64,000 nucleotides of DNA, from positions 1,041,461-1,105,460 of the forward strand of contig NZ_FNWU01000001.1 in the NCBI RefSeq assembly GCF_900108505.1, written 5' to 3'. The notes below the pieces were generated by a model. That model saw only the letters and a list, made by a program, of their open reading frames with translations, was not told the origin of the DNA and did not search any database. Made by a program: the position numbers and the translations under genes. Every line of letters begins with the position of its first letter. The stretch's first letter is position 1. Origin of the DNA: Halopenitus malekzadehii. GTDB lineage: Archaea; Halobacteriota; Halobacteria; Halobacteriales; Haloferacaceae. Shown piece after piece: positions 36,977 to 43,524 of the stretch.

Positions 36977-37373
36977 CGACCAACACGTACCCGCCATCCC
37001 GCCCTCGATAGCGAACGCATCCCCGATCCTGGAGGTCCTCCAACACTGCGTCCAACCGTTCCTCGAGATCGTCGATCACGGCTTCCCGCAGTTCGTCCCA
37101 GGAGTGAACCGCCGATCCATCGAGAACGGCGAGAACCCGTTCTTCGAGACCGTCACCCCCAGGGTTCGAGCCCCGATCATCGGGATCCTCGTCAGTTCCC
37201 GATTCGGTCTCGAGATCGGCGGTGAAACCCCGCCGGCCGGCCTGCACCATCGTTCGGACGAACTCGCTGCGCGACATCCCGAGTTCCTCGGCGTGTTCGG
37301 ACCATTCCGTTTTTTGATACGTCGGAACGTACGTCTTGACCGACGTTCGATCGGTATCGAGATCGGTGCTCAT
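36969..37373 (-). CDS. Small DNA-binding-like protein coupled to the recombinase (possibly DUF5805)
   Basis: A 134-residue protein. Its N-terminus (TSVKTYVPTYQKTEWSEHAEE, then MSRSEFVRTMVQAGRRGF) looks like a ribbon-helix-helix-type module, followed by a disordered acidic linker and a C-terminal winged-helix-like part (LREAVIDDLEERLDAVLEDLQ, then CVRYRGRDGGYVLVDE). I recall such proteins as DUF5805 beside haloarchaeal recombinases; the label is from memory. It shares an 8-bp overlap with the recombinase, which strongly suggests a joint function such as site choice or directionality control. Confidence 0.8.
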   Translation of the reverse strand: MSTDLDTDRTSVKTYVPTYQKTEWSEHAEELGMSRSEFVRTMVQAGRRGFTADLETESGTDEDPDDRGSNPGGDGLEERVLAVLDGSAVHSWDELREAVIDDLEERLDAVLEDLQDRGCVRYRGRDGGYVLVDE

Positions 37374-37520
37374 CGGTGACTGATACGTTTCGGGCCAGTT
37401 CCTTCAATGTATCCCTTGATATACGGATAAGGTCTCTTATCCTCATTTTAGGACCTAGAATTCGACCCGAATATATGAGTTATGCGGAGATCTATTACTA
37501 AGCTCCGGCATAGATAGTAC

Positions 37521-37530
37521 TATAAATCTG
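37521..37530 (+). promoter_or_regulatory. Strong orphan TATA box
   Basis: TATAAATCTG, with TATAAAT a near-perfect archaeal TATA box, is followed at the leaderless distance by an ATG at 37552. No recognised gene follows it on the plus strand. Confidence 0.5.
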
Positions 37531-37551
37531 GATCAATTCTGTTGTACCTAT

Positions 37552-37647
37552 ATGGACGTATCTCGCCGTTCGGATCGCCGATCGTCGATCGAGACGATCG
37601 GCTGTGGGCCGAGTCCGTGTTCGAGTACGTGGTCGGGAATTCACTAG
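37552..37647 (+). CDS. Possible 31-residue leaderless micro-ORF
   Basis: An ATG exactly at the position expected for a leaderless transcript from the TATAAAT box opens a 31-codon frame, MDVSRRSDRRSSIETIGCGP onward, ending in TAG at 37645. Composition is Ser/Arg-rich with two cysteines and no membrane helix. It could instead be a non-coding RNA that happens to contain ATG at its 5' end. Low confidence as a protein. Confidence 0.25.
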   Translation: MDVSRRSDRRSSIETIGCGPSPCSSTWSGIH

Positions 37648-37995
37648 TAACATCTTTCGTATATATCAACGTCGTCCTGGGGGATCGACGTCGTCGCCGA
37701 CGTGGCGCGGACGCCGGTCGTCACAGTCGCCGTGAGAGTCACAGTCACGTCTACAGCGTGCACCAGATCCTGGGCCCTCGACGTCGATGCTGGCGCCATC
37801 GGACGCACACGGCCGTGAGGCTGAAACGGCGTCGAGCGAAACACGTGACGGAACGGCTGGCGTGTGGACGCCAACCACGTTACTTCGGGATCTCGTTAGC
37901 GGGCGGTTTCGGACGTGCTCGTGACGTCCGTCGGTGTGTACACCGTCACGTCGATCGCGGTTACGTTCTCACGGTTCTCGGCGTCGGTTGGTGGT

Positions 37996-38015
37996 GGGTG
38001 GGGTGGGTGGAGGGG
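37996..38015 (+). other. G-quadruplex motif
   Basis: Four G-runs, GGG, GGGG, GGG and GGGG, are separated by loops of 1, 1 and 4 nt, which fits a canonical intramolecular G-quadruplex on the plus strand. It lies inside the gene-poor region. Confidence 0.6.
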
Positions 38016-38174
38016 TGAGTGGATCGAGGTGTCGGCCATCCCTAGGGTCCGAGGACGTCTCGGTGCTTCACGGACGACGCCGTACGGTGCGGGTCGTACC
38101 CGTGCTGAGACACCGCGGGACTGACACGACCTCGGTATGGCACGTCAGCGGCGGCGATTCGATGCCCGGATGAC

Positions 38175-38238
38175 GGTACACCGATGGGTCGGTACACCGA
38201 TGGGTCGGCACACGGATGCGTCGGGACACGGATGGGCC
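38175..38238. repeat. Four 16-bp tandem repeats (iteron-like)
   Basis: Units at 38175, 38191, 38207 and 38223. The first two are identical (GGTACACCGATGGGTC) and the third and fourth differ at 3 to 4 positions (GGCACACGGATGCGTC, GGGACACGGATGGGCC). The sequence is not coding and ends within an AC-rich stretch. Helical phasing of 16 bp is not typical of satellite slippage in coding DNA and resembles protein-binding iterons. Confidence 0.8.
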
Positions 38239-38725
38239 ACACACTGGGCCGCTCCGAGCTACAGGATGGCGGCCGTCGTCTCGGTTGTCCTCGCCGTCGC
38301 GGAGTCTGCCGGTGCCCCGTGGTTCAGTCAGCCAGCCGTTCCGACACCGCCGTCGATCAGTGTGAGCACATAGCACATTATCTGACCGTATCGATCGCCG
38401 TGGTGGGTCATTTCGTCGGGTCGTGAGTGACACCGCGGTTGTGAATCGTATCGTTCGATCATCGATCGGCCTCGGACGTGGGACGCCGCCGATCGAACGC
38501 GATCGTATAAATTGTATGTCGCTATATTCAATTTGATCCGTCACCCCCATAGCTTTTGAATACCTGTCCCCAAGAACTCGAAGAATAAACGGGGCGAGGG
38601 CGTCCTGCAGACGGACCGCTCCGCAGGGCGGTTAGTTGCGAGCCTGCCCCGGGTGTGTCGACGGCTCCACCGAACTCCCGATGTTGATCCGCCCGAAACC
38701 GTTCCACGAACCGAACTCAACCACA

Positions 38726-39457
38726 ATGACTGACACGATCGACCTCGACGATCTCGAGACCGACGACGCCGACGAACCGGCGGCCAATCACGGCGACTGG
38801 CTGTGGCGCGAGGAGGGTACCCCCGAGGACGAACCCGAAACGCCGACGCCCAACCCGTCAGCGACGGAAACGTCGGCGTCGACGTCGACATCGGGGACGC
38901 CCGGAAATGGTGGGACAGATACGGACGCGACCGACACCGACGCGACTCACGACGGCCCCATCCCGCGTGTTCCCCGAAAAAACGAGAGCAAGCCCGCGGG
39001 TGTCCCGACCGACAGCGGCGGCTCGGGGGCTGGCGCGACCGTCAGCAACGCTCCCGACGACGCCGAGCCGATGGCCGCCGGCCCCCACGGGGGCGGCGTC
39101 GACGACATGACGATGGCGGTGACCTACAACGCCATCTCCGAACTGGCCGATCCGCAACTGGTCCTCGTCTCGGCCCGCGAGTGGGCCGACTGGATCGGCA
39201 TCGTCGGTGACGTGGACGCGCCGGTCATCACCAAGTTCCAGCGCGAACACGGCATCGACGCCGACTTCTTCAACGGGACGGGAACCGGTCCCGCCGAACG
39301 ACTCGCCGATATCGGCAAAACGTCGATGTTCTACGCCGAACGACTGGCCGTCGTCGGCACTCCCGACGACGAGTGGATCGCCGAAGAGGCCGGCTGGGAG
39401 TTCGTCCCGCTCGAAACAGCCGCCGCGGAGGCCGACTGGGACTTCGAGGAGGGGTAG
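38726..39457 (+). CDS. Acidic haloarchaeal hypothetical protein (possibly DUF7124)
   Basis: A 243-residue protein. The first 125 residues are Asp/Thr/Ser/Pro-rich and probably disordered. The C-terminal 110 residues form a conserved-looking domain: MTMAVTYNAISELADPQLVL, AREWADWIGIVGDVDAPVI, KFQREHGIDADFFNG and AERLADIGKTSMFYAERLAV. I recall this as a haloarchaeal DUF (perhaps DUF7124), unverified. The last part suggests a small alpha/beta domain. The start at ATG 38726 follows ACAACC and gives a likely 5' leader of about 100 nt or more. Function unknown. Confidence 0.75.
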   Translation: MTDTIDLDDLETDDADEPAANHGDWLWREEGTPEDEPETPTPNPSATETSASTSTSGTPGNGGTDTDATDTDATHDGPIPRVPRKNESKPAGVPTDSGGSGAGATVSNAPDDAEPMAAGPHGGGVDDMTMAVTYNAISELADPQLVLVSAREWADWIGIVGDVDAPVITKFQREHGIDADFFNGTGTGPAERLADIGKTSMFYAERLAVVGTPDDEWIAEEAGWEFVPLETAAAEADWDFEEG

Positions 39458-39476
39458 CTCCTCCGCACAGTGACGG

Positions 39477-40583
39477 CTACTCGTCGGCCGGGGTGGCTCC
39501 GTCGTGGGCCATCGCGGGTTTGTCGGCGCCGATGTGGTTGTCCAACGCGTAGGCGCCCGCACCCGTGATGAGAAGCGCCGAGGCGAGGCTGAAGAGGCCG
39601 ATGTGGGCGAGAACGGGATCGTCCGGGATTCCGAACAGCGTGAGGACGAAGACGCTCAGCGCGGTTAACGCGGAGATCCGGGTGAAGAATCCGGACAGAA
39701 TCGCGAGACCGAGGCCGAGTTCGGCGAAGCCGGCACCGAGTACCCACAGTTCGGCGGGGAACGGAGCAAGCGCGGTGAGGTCGTACTGTTCGACGACGCT
39801 GAGGGCCATCTCGGGAGCCAGCAGTTTCTCGAAGAGGCCGAGGAAGACGAAGGAGAGGCCCATTCCGACCCGGATGATCGTCGGGACGAACCGCTCATAG
39901 GGATCGGCATTGCGATTGAGCCACGACGCGGCGCGGTGAACCGGATCGATCCGCCCGTAGACGGTCCCCTCGGCGGCGGCAACCTTCTGCAGTACCTCGT
40001 CCGCGCTGGGGCGGCCGCTACCGATCAGGGCGATGGCGACGAGACCGGGAACCCACTCGAAGGAGTACAGCAACAGCGGCTGGGAGACGAGCGCCAGCAG
40101 ATACACCAGCACCCCGACGATCGCGGCCACGCGCGTGGCGATGCCGAAAAGCAGGGCGAACCCGAGTCCGATCTGGAACAGGCGGACGAGCCCGGGAGCG
40201 GCGACCGGCTCGACGATGGGATTGAAGAAGTAGCCCGCGAAGCCGGCGCCCACGAGCGGCAGTCCGAACCCGAGGCGCAACAACCACGGCAACAGGTCCC
40301 GATAGCCGGTCATCACGTTACGGAACACCGCAACGTCTCGCTGGAGCGGTCGGACGCGGAGATAGACTCCGAGGGCGCCGAGCGTGGCGAGACCCCCGCC
40401 GCCGAGGACGGCGACGTTAACCGGGTCGGCCAACGCGTCGGCGAGAAAGGTCAGTCCTTCGCCCGCCTGCTCGGCGTTCGTGACGAACCTGACGTGGGCG
40501 GCCGCGACCTCCGAACAGACCACTGAAACGACCCCGAGAGCGACCAGCACGCGCGCGATCGGTTTTGCGCTATACGGCATCAT
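39477..40583 (-). CDS. Two-domain DoxX-like membrane protein
   Basis: A 368-residue membrane protein with about eight or more hydrophobic helices. Two DoxX-type four-helix units are visible, about residues 88-180 (LLPWLLRLGFGLPLVGAGFA, LFQIGLGFALLFG) and 225-345 (IIRVGMGLSFVFLGLFEKLL, FAELGLGLAILSGFFTRISA). DoxX proteins act in quinol or thiol redox chemistry at the membrane. The N-terminus carries an extra helix pair. Expression is probably regulated: a CACAC-ATAA-GTGTG palindrome lies between its TATA box and the start, so a repressor could block transcription. Confidence 0.85.
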   Translation of the reverse strand: MMPYSAKPIARVLVALGVVSVVCSEVAAAHVRFVTNAEQAGEGLTFLADALADPVNVAVLGGGGLATLGALGVYLRVRPLQRDVAVFRNVMTGYRDLLPWLLRLGFGLPLVGAGFAGYFFNPIVEPVAAPGLVRLFQIGLGFALLFGIATRVAAIVGVLVYLLALVSQPLLLYSFEWVPGLVAIALIGSGRPSADEVLQKVAAAEGTVYGRIDPVHRAASWLNRNADPYERFVPTIIRVGMGLSFVFLGLFEKLLAPEMALSVVEQYDLTALAPFPAELWVLGAGFAELGLGLAILSGFFTRISALTALSVFVLTLFGIPDDPVLAHIGLFSLASALLITGAGAYALDNHIGADKPAMAHDGATPADE

Positions 40584-40587
40584 AGCT

Positions 40588-40601
40588 CACACATAAGTGT
40601 G
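40588..40601. promoter_or_regulatory. Palindromic operator candidate of the DoxX gene
   Basis: CACACATAAGTGTG has perfect 5-bp inverted arms around ATAA. It sits directly between the minus-strand TATA box (TTTTATCC, 40604-40611) and the ATG at 40583, overlapping the expected RNA polymerase entry site. That is a typical repressor position in archaea. Confidence 0.55.
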
Positions 40602-40603
40602 GA

Positions 40604-40611
40604 GGATAAAA
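40604..40611 (-). promoter_or_regulatory. TATA box of the DoxX gene
   Basis: Minus-strand TTTTATCC is centred about 25 bp before the ATG at 40583 and so supports this start and a leaderless mRNA. Confidence 0.6.
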
Positions 40612-40774
40612 GGATCGGCGCCGAATCGTCGTGTGGTCGTGACACGATCGATGTGAACGAGCGACATGCTGGTAGCGCCGACGCCGCCCGTACTGACGCC
40701 GACGGTCCCACCAGGGCGCCGTCACGCCGACGATGCGGATCGTGCGTGAGGTGTGTGCGTGTGGAGCGTGACGA

Positions 40775-40957
40775 TCAGAACATCGTCGCCCACACGAGCC
40801 CCACCACGAACAACGCGACCGCCGCGATCGTCCCCCAGTCGCTCCATCGCGTTTCCTTGCCGGTGCCGTCGTCGGACTGGGTCAGCACGTAGGCGAATCC
40901 GACGATCGCCACCAGGGCGACGATGACGGCGTAGACGATGTTCAGTACACCAGCCAT
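40775..40957 (-). CDS. 60-residue two-helix membrane protein
   Basis: Begins MAGVLNIVYAVIVALVAIVG and ends GTIAAVALFVVGLVWATMF. Two helices, at about residues 4-24 and 42-60, flank a polar loop TQSDDGTGKETRWSDW. The start at 40957 is chosen because upstream residues are not membrane-like. Such small bitopic or hairpin proteins are common in haloarchaea. Family not recognised. It faces the following plus-strand gene across a promoter region. Confidence 0.7.
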   Translation of the reverse strand: MAGVLNIVYAVIVALVAIVGFAYVLTQSDDGTGKETRWSDWGTIAAVALFVVGLVWATMF

Positions 40958-41033
40958 ATGGTAACACACACCCCGATCGTACAAAACGTTGCCGGCACAA
41001 CCGTCTTTAGGTCCGGCTCCGATATACCGACGT

Positions 41034-41435
41034 ATGCGAATCGAGCTTCGGGTGTGTAAACACTGCTACGAGGGAGAACACGGGAATCAACGCAAGACCG
41101 CAGTGACGAGAGATATGGTCAACTGCGCCGAGCGGGTCCGCGAGTACAAGGACCTGATCGGCCTCGACGCCGTCTACATCACTCGGGTCGAGGAGGGTGA
41201 TCCCGGCGGGGCGGAGGCGCTGCCGGCGATCGTCGCCAGCATCGAGAGCGACCAGGTGACCCTCTCGGACACCCAGCTCGTGATGGAGGACGAGGACGGG
41301 AACATGCTCGTCTACCCGGAGCCGAAGGACATCCTCGAGGTCCTGACGCGCAACATCGACCAGATTCAAGAACAGACGCGACAGGACGCCACCGTGGAGC
41401 TCTCCCAAGAGGGCGCGGAGCTACTGACGGCGTAG
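41034..41435 (+). CDS. Conserved haloarchaeal hypothetical protein
   Basis: A 133-residue soluble acidic protein. The start at ATG 41034 lies 27 bp after TCTTTAGG, a TATA-like box. The N-terminus RIELRVCKHCYEGEHGNQRK has a CxxC pair and a basic patch that could bind metal or RNA, and the rest is regular alpha/beta (EALPAIVASIESDQVTLSDTQ). It may be the haloarchaeal DUF5806-like family, but I am unsure. It is transcribed towards the formate dehydrogenase cluster on the opposite strand. Confidence 0.72.
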   Translation: MRIELRVCKHCYEGEHGNQRKTAVTRDMVNCAERVREYKDLIGLDAVYITRVEEGDPGGAEALPAIVASIESDQVTLSDTQLVMEDEDGNMLVYPEPKDILEVLTRNIDQIQEQTRQDATVELSQEGAELLTA

Positions 41436-41441
41436 CGACCG

Positions 41442-41449
41442 CAAAAAAC
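41442..41449 (-). terminator. T-rich terminator candidate after the cytochrome b gene
   Basis: On the minus strand a run of six T follows the cytochrome b stop codon by about 15 nt, which fits an archaeal intrinsic terminator. The same A-run lies just past the plus-strand gene ending at 41435. Confidence 0.35.
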
Positions 41450-41463
41450 GACGGCAAGAGGCG

Positions 41464-42474
41464 TCAGTCGTCCGAGTTCGGGTCGCCGCCGTCTGCGACC
41501 GTCTCACGGTTTCGCTGGCGCCGCATCTCCTTCTCCCAGCGGACCCGCATCACGTTGCCGTACATCGAGAGGATGAGGCCGACGAACAGCACGAACATCC
41601 CGATGTTGATGCCGACCGTGAGCAGGAGGTTCGTCACGTCGCCGCTGACGACCAGTTCCCGTGGGACCGGGTAGCCTCCCCGGACGATACTGCCCATCAA
41701 CACCGAGACGATCCCGATGACGACCAGCGAGCCGAAGATCGTCGAGACGGAGTGCCAGCTCGGCGAGAGTTCGAGCCGCTCGATGCCCGTTCCCTCGTGA
41801 TCCTCGTCGTCGTCGTGGCTCTCGGGAATCATACTGCGGGGAATGAACGCCTTCGTCTCGACGGGGTAGAAGGCGGGATGCATCCCGTGTTCGAATATGT
41901 GGAACATTACCCCCATCAGCATAATGACCCCCAGCAATCCGTGGAAGACGACGAACGCCATCGCCGCGGTTCGCGTCGCGAAGTACTGCATCAGTCCGGT
42001 CTTCGACCAGATGAGCAGTCCGGAGACGGTGAGCAACAGGAGCTCGACGGCGAAGATGTAGACGACGCCCTTGCCGACGTAGGACAAAAGCGGGACCTCG
42101 TCGGCCTCGTGGCCGGCGAACTGCCGTGCGTGTGGGTGGCGTTCGTCGGCTCGGCCGAGCATAAACTGAACGTCCTGGATGAACGCCTCGGTGTCGGCCT
42201 TCGCCGGGAGGATCTCCCGGAAGTTGCTCCGGCCGGTCGGACTGATCAGCATCAGTACCGTCCAGAAGACGATGAGCGCGACGAGGCCGACCCCGGCGAT
42301 GCGATGGAGCGCGGTGACGCCCGTCGCACCGCCCATCAGCTCCATCATCCACCACAGCTCGGAGTTGAACATGATGGCGTAGCCGGTGAAAAACAGCAGG
42401 AACACGTCGAGCGCCAGAAGCGAGTGGAACAGCGTCGTCACCCGCGTGAACTTGCCGTGGTCGAGGTTCGTCAT
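41464..42474 (-). CDS. Formate-dehydrogenase-type cytochrome b subunit
   Basis: A 336-residue integral membrane protein with about six hydrophobic segments. It resembles the gamma (cytochrome b556) subunit of formate dehydrogenase. Probable haem ligands include the histidines of LFHSLLALDV, ALHRIAGVG, VFHGLLGVIM and MFHIFEHGMHP. It has a charged loop (ESHDDDEDHEGTG) and an extra C-terminal helix pair beyond the usual bacterial subunit. The start overlaps the preceding small membrane gene by 4 bp (ATGA). It would pass electrons from the Fe-S subunit to the quinone pool. Confidence 0.87.
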   Translation of the reverse strand: MTNLDHGKFTRVTTLFHSLLALDVFLLFFTGYAIMFNSELWWMMELMGGATGVTALHRIAGVGLVALIVFWTVLMLISPTGRSNFREILPAKADTEAFIQDVQFMLGRADERHPHARQFAGHEADEVPLLSYVGKGVVYIFAVELLLLTVSGLLIWSKTGLMQYFATRTAAMAFVVFHGLLGVIMLMGVMFHIFEHGMHPAFYPVETKAFIPRSMIPESHDDDEDHEGTGIERLELSPSWHSVSTIFGSLVVIGIVSVLMGSIVRGGYPVPRELVVSGDVTNLLLTVGINIGMFVLFVGLILSMYGNVMRVRWEKEMRRQRNRETVADGGDPNSDD

Positions 42475-42860
42475 TCGGCCTCACCCCCGTCACCGGAGCC
42501 ATCCGCCATCACGGTCTCTGGCTCCTCGTCGGTCCCGGGATGGCGCATCCGAGCGGCGATGCGGCGGAAACTCGCCCAGTGGAGAAACACCATGACCAGG
42601 ATGAACACGCCCATCAGGACGTCGGCGGCGTGGATCAGCGCGATGAGGAAGTCCAGCGCCGGAATCGCGTTGCCGGCGACCCAGTCGGTGCCGACGCCGC
42701 CGCCCTCGATGGTGGGGTCGACGCGGAACAGCGTCTCGTAAAACGGCCCGAAGCCGCTGGCCCACCACACCGACAGGACGGCGACGGCAATGCCGACGAT
42801 CGCCGAGACGAAGACGGCGATCGGGGAGTAGCCCTCGACCTCGGGCGTCTCGTAGCTCAT
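42471..42860 (-). CDS. Extra small membrane protein of the formate dehydrogenase cluster
   Basis: A 129-residue protein with two clear helices (about 14-36 and 68-95) and an acidic tail. The second helix carries H77 (LIALIHAADVLMG) and H94 (VFLHWASF), spaced to face the bilayer interior, so haem or quinone contact is possible. It overlaps both neighbours by ATGA junctions (fdhB-like before, cytochrome b after). I do not recognise it as a standard Fdh subunit. A cytochrome accessory or assembly subunit is inferred from position only. Confidence 0.75.
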   Translation of the reverse strand: MSYETPEVEGYSPIAVFVSAIVGIAVAVLSVWWASGFGPFYETLFRVDPTIEGGGVGTDWVAGNAIPALDFLIALIHAADVLMGVFILVMVFLHWASFRRIAARMRHPGTDEEPETVMADGSGDGGEAE

Positions 42861-43513
42861 TGGAACTCACCGGCGTCCTCGCCGAAGACGATCTCCATTG
42901 CGGTGTCGTTGAAGAACGACCCCTCGTCGCGTTTGTTCAGTTCGTCGGCGATCTGCGAGGGTTGACCGACGAGGATGGCGTCGGTCGAACACTCCTCGGC
43001 ACAGGCCGGCCCCTTGCCGACGTCCTGGCGCTCCTCGCACATCGTACACTTGTCCATCTTGCCGCCGGTGCCGAACACCTGTGCGGCGCCGTCGTCCTCC
43101 TCGGGGAACTGTGGCGCCCCGAACGGACACGCCGACAGACAGTATTGACAGCCGATACAGAGGTCCTCTCGAACGTTGACGAACTCCTCGTCGGTCTTGA
43201 TGAGGGAGTCTGTCGGACACACCGACACGCACGGTGCATTGTCGCAGTGGTAACACTGCATCGGGATGGACGTCTCGCCGGGCGATTCACCCGCCGCGAG
43301 CGCGGCCGCGCCGGACGTCCCGGATCCCTCCTGGCCCTCCAGCATCGTCGAGATGCTGATGCGTTGTTCGTCGTGGGGGACGTCCCACGTTCGCTTGCAG
43401 GCGACGACACACCCACCACAGTCGATGCATGCGCCGACGTCGGGGAAGATCCGTGTTCCCTCCCCGACGCTCATCACGCCATCGCCCATCACTTCCTTGT
43501 TCGATTGAGACAT
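42857..43513 (-). CDS. Formate dehydrogenase Fe-S subunit (four-cluster ferredoxin)
   Basis: A 218-residue electron-transfer subunit. Cysteine groups CIDCGGCVVACKRTW, CYHCDNAPCVSVCPTDS, CIGCQYCLSACPF and CTMCEERQDVGKGPACAEEC would hold four [4Fe-4S] clusters, as in FdnH-type subunits. The N-terminus has about 20 extra residues and no membrane anchor, so it attaches through its partners. Its end overlaps the small membrane gene by 4 bp and it begins 11 bp after the catalytic gene ends, making a tight operon. Confidence 0.92.
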   Translation of the reverse strand: MSQSNKEVMGDGVMSVGEGTRIFPDVGACIDCGGCVVACKRTWDVPHDEQRISISTMLEGQEGSGTSGAAALAAGESPGETSIPMQCYHCDNAPCVSVCPTDSLIKTDEEFVNVREDLCIGCQYCLSACPFGAPQFPEEDDGAAQVFGTGGKMDKCTMCEERQDVGKGPACAEECSTDAILVGQPSQIADELNKRDEGSFFNDTAMEIVFGEDAGEFQ

Positions 43514-43524
43514 ATTGTATCACC

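Larger units (their letters stand above)
37374..38725. other. Gene-poor region beside the recombinase pair
   Basis: About 1.35 kb without a convincing protein gene on either strand. The part at 37380-37560 is AT-rich and includes TATAAAT at 37521. Then come low-complexity GT/AC-rich stretches (37715-37755), a G-quadruplex motif (37996-38015), four 16-bp tandem repeats (38175-38238), and further AT-rich boxes (GTATAAATTG near 38506, GAATAAACG near 38583) that may drive the next gene. Open frames here have erratic Arg/His/Trp-rich composition. It could hold a non-coding RNA, a recombination or replication site, or a decayed element. Confidence 0.6.

Noticed and set aside
35891..37373. Provirus or integrated plasmid signalled by the recombinase
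   Set aside because: No tRNA target, capsid, replication or toxin genes and no flanking direct repeats were seen. The coupled small gene suggests a resident system.
37542..38018. 158-codon frame in the gene-poor region
   Set aside because: Erratic Arg/His/Trp composition and GT-repeat-derived sequence argue against a protein.
38175..38238. CRISPR array
   Set aside because: The 16-bp repeats are contiguous without spacers, and no cas genes are in the window.
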